This document shows, piece by piece, positions 6,706 to 8,157 of a DNA stretch of 8,157 nucleotides. Below the pieces are notes generated by a model. The model saw only the letters and a program-made list of their open reading frames with translations, made no database searches and was not told the origin of the DNA. Positions within the stretch are counted from its first letter, which is position 1. Every line of letters begins with the position of its first letter. This DNA is from an uncultured Bacteroidales bacterium. Its GTDB lineage: Bacteria; Bacteroidota; Bacteroidia; Bacteroidales; Muribaculaceae. The DNA lies in assembly GCA_900552315.1 (NCBI GenBank), contig URZM01000097.1, positions 1 to 8,157 on the forward strand. Reading direction: 5' to 3'. A program made the position numbers and the translations under genes.

Positions 6706-7596
6706 TCAATTCTGGAATTGCTTTCTGCGGAATATGAAATTTGAACCCAGATATTTTTCCCGGACCTCAGGATTCTCGGCAAGTTGTTCGCTTGTGCCCT
6801 GGAACAGTATGCGTCCGTCGAAAAGGAGATATGAGCGGTCAGTGATGGACAAGGTCTCCTGCGCGTTATGGTCGGTTATGAGGATGCCTATGTTCTTCTC
6901 CTTGAGTTTGTACACGATTTGCTGTATGTCCTCCACCGCGATGGGATCCACGCCGGCAAACGGCTCGTCAAGCATCACGAATTTGGGGTCTATTGCCAGA
7001 CAGCGCGCTATTTCCGTGCGTCGTCTCTCGCCGCCGGAAAGGCGGTCTCCTAAATTCTTGCGCACCTTCTCCAGGCGGAACTCGGCTATCAGGCTTTCCA
7101 GCTTTTCCTTCTGATAAGCCTTGGATGTGTTGGTCATCTCGAGCACCGCACGTATGTTGTTCTCCACGCTGAGTTTGCGGAATACCGAAGCCTCTTGGGC
7201 AAGATAACCTATGCCTTTCTTAGCACGCTTATATACCGGTAGCTTGGTGATGTCATGCTCGTCCAGGAAAATCTTGCCCTCATTGGGAGAGATGAGGCCC
7301 ACGGTCATGTAGAATGTCGTTGTCTTGCCTGCTCCGTTTGGCCCGAGCAAGCCTACAATCTCCCCTTGCGTAACTTCTATGTTCACATGGTTCACCACTG
7401 TGCGCTTGCCGTATTTCTTCACAAGGTTCTCCGTACGCAGATGCCCGTGCTTGATTTCCGGCGCGGGCTCGGCTGCAGCCTGAGCCTCATTGTCGCGATG
7501 CGTGGTCTCCTCGGGCAATCCTTCTGTAGCTGAAGCCTCCTCCTCGGCTCTTGTCTCTGGCTTGGAGCCCTTCTTACCGAATGCAAAAATCCTCAT
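6706..7596 (-). CDS. lptB: LPS export ABC transporter ATP-binding protein, with N-terminal extension
   Basis: ATPase of the LptB2FG complex, which extracts lipopolysaccharide from the inner membrane and drives it toward the outer membrane. All ABC motifs are present: Walker A GPNGAGKTT (85-93), Q-loop Gln134 in YLAQEASVFRKL, signature LSGGE (186-190), Walker B FVMLDE (206-211) with catalytic Glu211, and H-loop His243. YLAQEASVF and the FAGVDPIAV stretch after Walker B are typical of LptB rather than a generic ABC ATPase. The ABC core starts at about residue 53 (LRTENLVKKYGKR). The first 50 or so residues are an extra segment, basic at first (FGKKGSK) and then rich in Glu and Ala, absent from the usual protein of about 240-255 residues. 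No in-frame ATG lies between residue 1 and the core. The ATG at 7596 sits 16 bases after udk and has GAGG about 10 bases upstream, so the extension is probably translated. Confidence 0.94.
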   Translation of the reverse strand: MRIFAFGKKGSKPETRAEEEASATEGLPEETTHRDNEAQAAAEPAPEIKHGHLRTENLVKKYGKRTVVNHVNIEVTQGEIVGLLGPNGAGKTTTFYMTVGLISPNEGKIFLDEHDITKLPVYKRAKKGIGYLAQEASVFRKLSVENNIRAVLEMTNTSKAYQKEKLESLIAEFRLEKVRKNLGDRLSGGERRRTEIARCLAIDPKFVMLDEPFAGVDPIAVEDIQQIVYKLKEKNIGILITDHNAQETLSITDRSYLLFDGRILFQGTSEQLAENPEVREKYLGSNFIFRRKQFQN

Positions 7597-7612
7597 GTCT
7601 CAATACCTCACT

Positions 7613-8157
7613 TTATTTGGTGATAAGTGAACGGATATAATCGGTCAGCAACTTGACCGCCACATGGTTATGTCCGCCTTGCGGCACAATCAGGTCAGCG
7701 TATTTCTTGCTTGGCTCTATATACAGCTCATGCATGGGCTTGAGCATAGACTGGTAACGGTCTATCACCATCTGAGGTGTGCGCCCGCGCTCCACACAGT
7801 CGCGCGTTATCACACGTATGAGCCTGTCGTCTGCATCAGCGTCCACGAACACCTTCACATCCATGCGAGCACGCATCTCAGGGTCGGTGAGCACGAGGAT
7901 TCCCTCTACAACGACCACCTTGCGAGGCTCTACACGGACAGTCTCGGCAAGACGCGCGCATGTCAGAAAATCGTATGTGGGCATATCCACCCCTTTCCCC
8001 TCGCGAAGCATGTCGAGATGCTTGGCCAAAAGCTCCCACTCTATGGACGCCGGTTCATCATAGTTCATCTTCAGTCGGACCTCCAAGGGAATGTGTCGGT
8101 TGTCCTTATAGTAACAATCTTGTGAAATGACAGCGACCTCGTCGGCAGGGAGACTTT
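7613..8157 (-). CDS. udk: Uridine kinase, 5' end cut by the window
   Basis: Pyrimidine-salvage enzyme that phosphorylates uridine and cytidine to UMP and CMP. About 180 residues are visible. Reading through the window edge gives SLPADEVAVISQDCYYKD and then NRHIPLEVRLKMNYDEP, clear uridine kinase sequence, so the gene runs off the right end and a TTG at 8086 is not its start. The P-loop (GGTGSGKT-type), expected about 20 residues further upstream, is missing only because of the window limit. Other family marks are YDFLTCARLAETV, VVVVEGILVLTDPEMR, DVKVFVDADADDRLIRVI, RDCVERGRTPQMVIDRY, LKPMHELYIEPSKKYADLIVP and the final LLTDYIR. It is the first visible gene of the - strand run, and lptB begins 16 bases later. 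The promoter is outside the window. Confidence 0.95.
   Translation of the reverse strand, partial: SLPADEVAVISQDCYYKDNRHIPLEVRLKMNYDEPASIEWELLAKHLDMLREGKGVDMPTYDFLTCARLAETVRVEPRKVVVVEGILVLTDPEMRARMDVKVFVDADADDRLIRVITRDCVERGRTPQMVIDRYQSMLKPMHELYIEPSKKYADLIVPQGGHNHVAVKLLTDYIRSLITK

Noticed and set aside
6080..7114. Long + strand open frame (344 codons) antisense to the CPBP and lptB genes
   Set aside because: The product has no recognisable domain, is rich in Arg/Ser/Cys/His in unpatterned fashion, and lies entirely opposite two well-supported genes. It is a shadow of their codon bias.
8084..8086. TTG at 8086 as the start of uridine kinase
   Set aside because: The frame stays open to the window edge and encodes conserved uridine kinase residues (QDCYYKD) upstream, so the true start is outside.

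Overview
The window looks like chromosomal DNA from a Bacteroidota bacterium, most likely a gut-type member of the Bacteroidales. The grounds are the GH29 fucosidase and secreted transglutaminase-like protein of Bacteroides type, an EFR1-type flavodoxin/ferredoxin protein, and a compact housekeeping cluster with LptB. Base composition is moderately GC-rich, with many CGC, GGC and GCC codons, which would fit a Muribaculaceae-like genus. That genus-level placement is inference only.

Left half (1-3857, + strand): a secreted-glycan or glycoprotein module of two genes. A GH29 alpha-L-fucosidase ends at 1299, and its TGA overlaps the ATG of an 852-residue exported transglutaminase-fold protein by one base (TGATG), so the two are probably translationally coupled. 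The fucosidase keeps its catalytic residues but has lost the normal N-terminus: no signal peptide, no first barrel strand and no HWG-type motif. In its place is an AT-rich stretch of about 110 bases with an abrupt edge near position 145. It therefore looks 5'-truncated by rearrangement, or else the assembly is chimeric there. The transglutaminase-like protein has a first domain with Cys167 and His200, a second domain that looks like a degenerate copy of the same fold, and a thioredoxin-like tail without a CxxC.

Middle (3858-3952): a short convergent intergenic region holding a perfect 15-bp inverted repeat with a 7-base loop, probably a terminator shared by both sides.

Right half (3953-8157, - strand): a tightly packed five-gene run. 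In transcription order it is udk (uridine kinase, 5' end outside the window), lptB (LPS-export ATPase with an unusual acidic N-terminal extension), a CPBP intramembrane protease, holA (DNA polymerase III delta) and an EFR1-type ferredoxin/flavodoxin protein. Gaps are 16, 2, -8 and 20 bases, so they are very probably one transcript. The promoter lies outside the window.

I saw no RNA genes, insertion sequences, CRISPR arrays or phage genes, and found no clear candidate for a wholly new system. The most unusual items are the broken start of the fucosidase and the double-transglutaminase architecture of its coupled partner.
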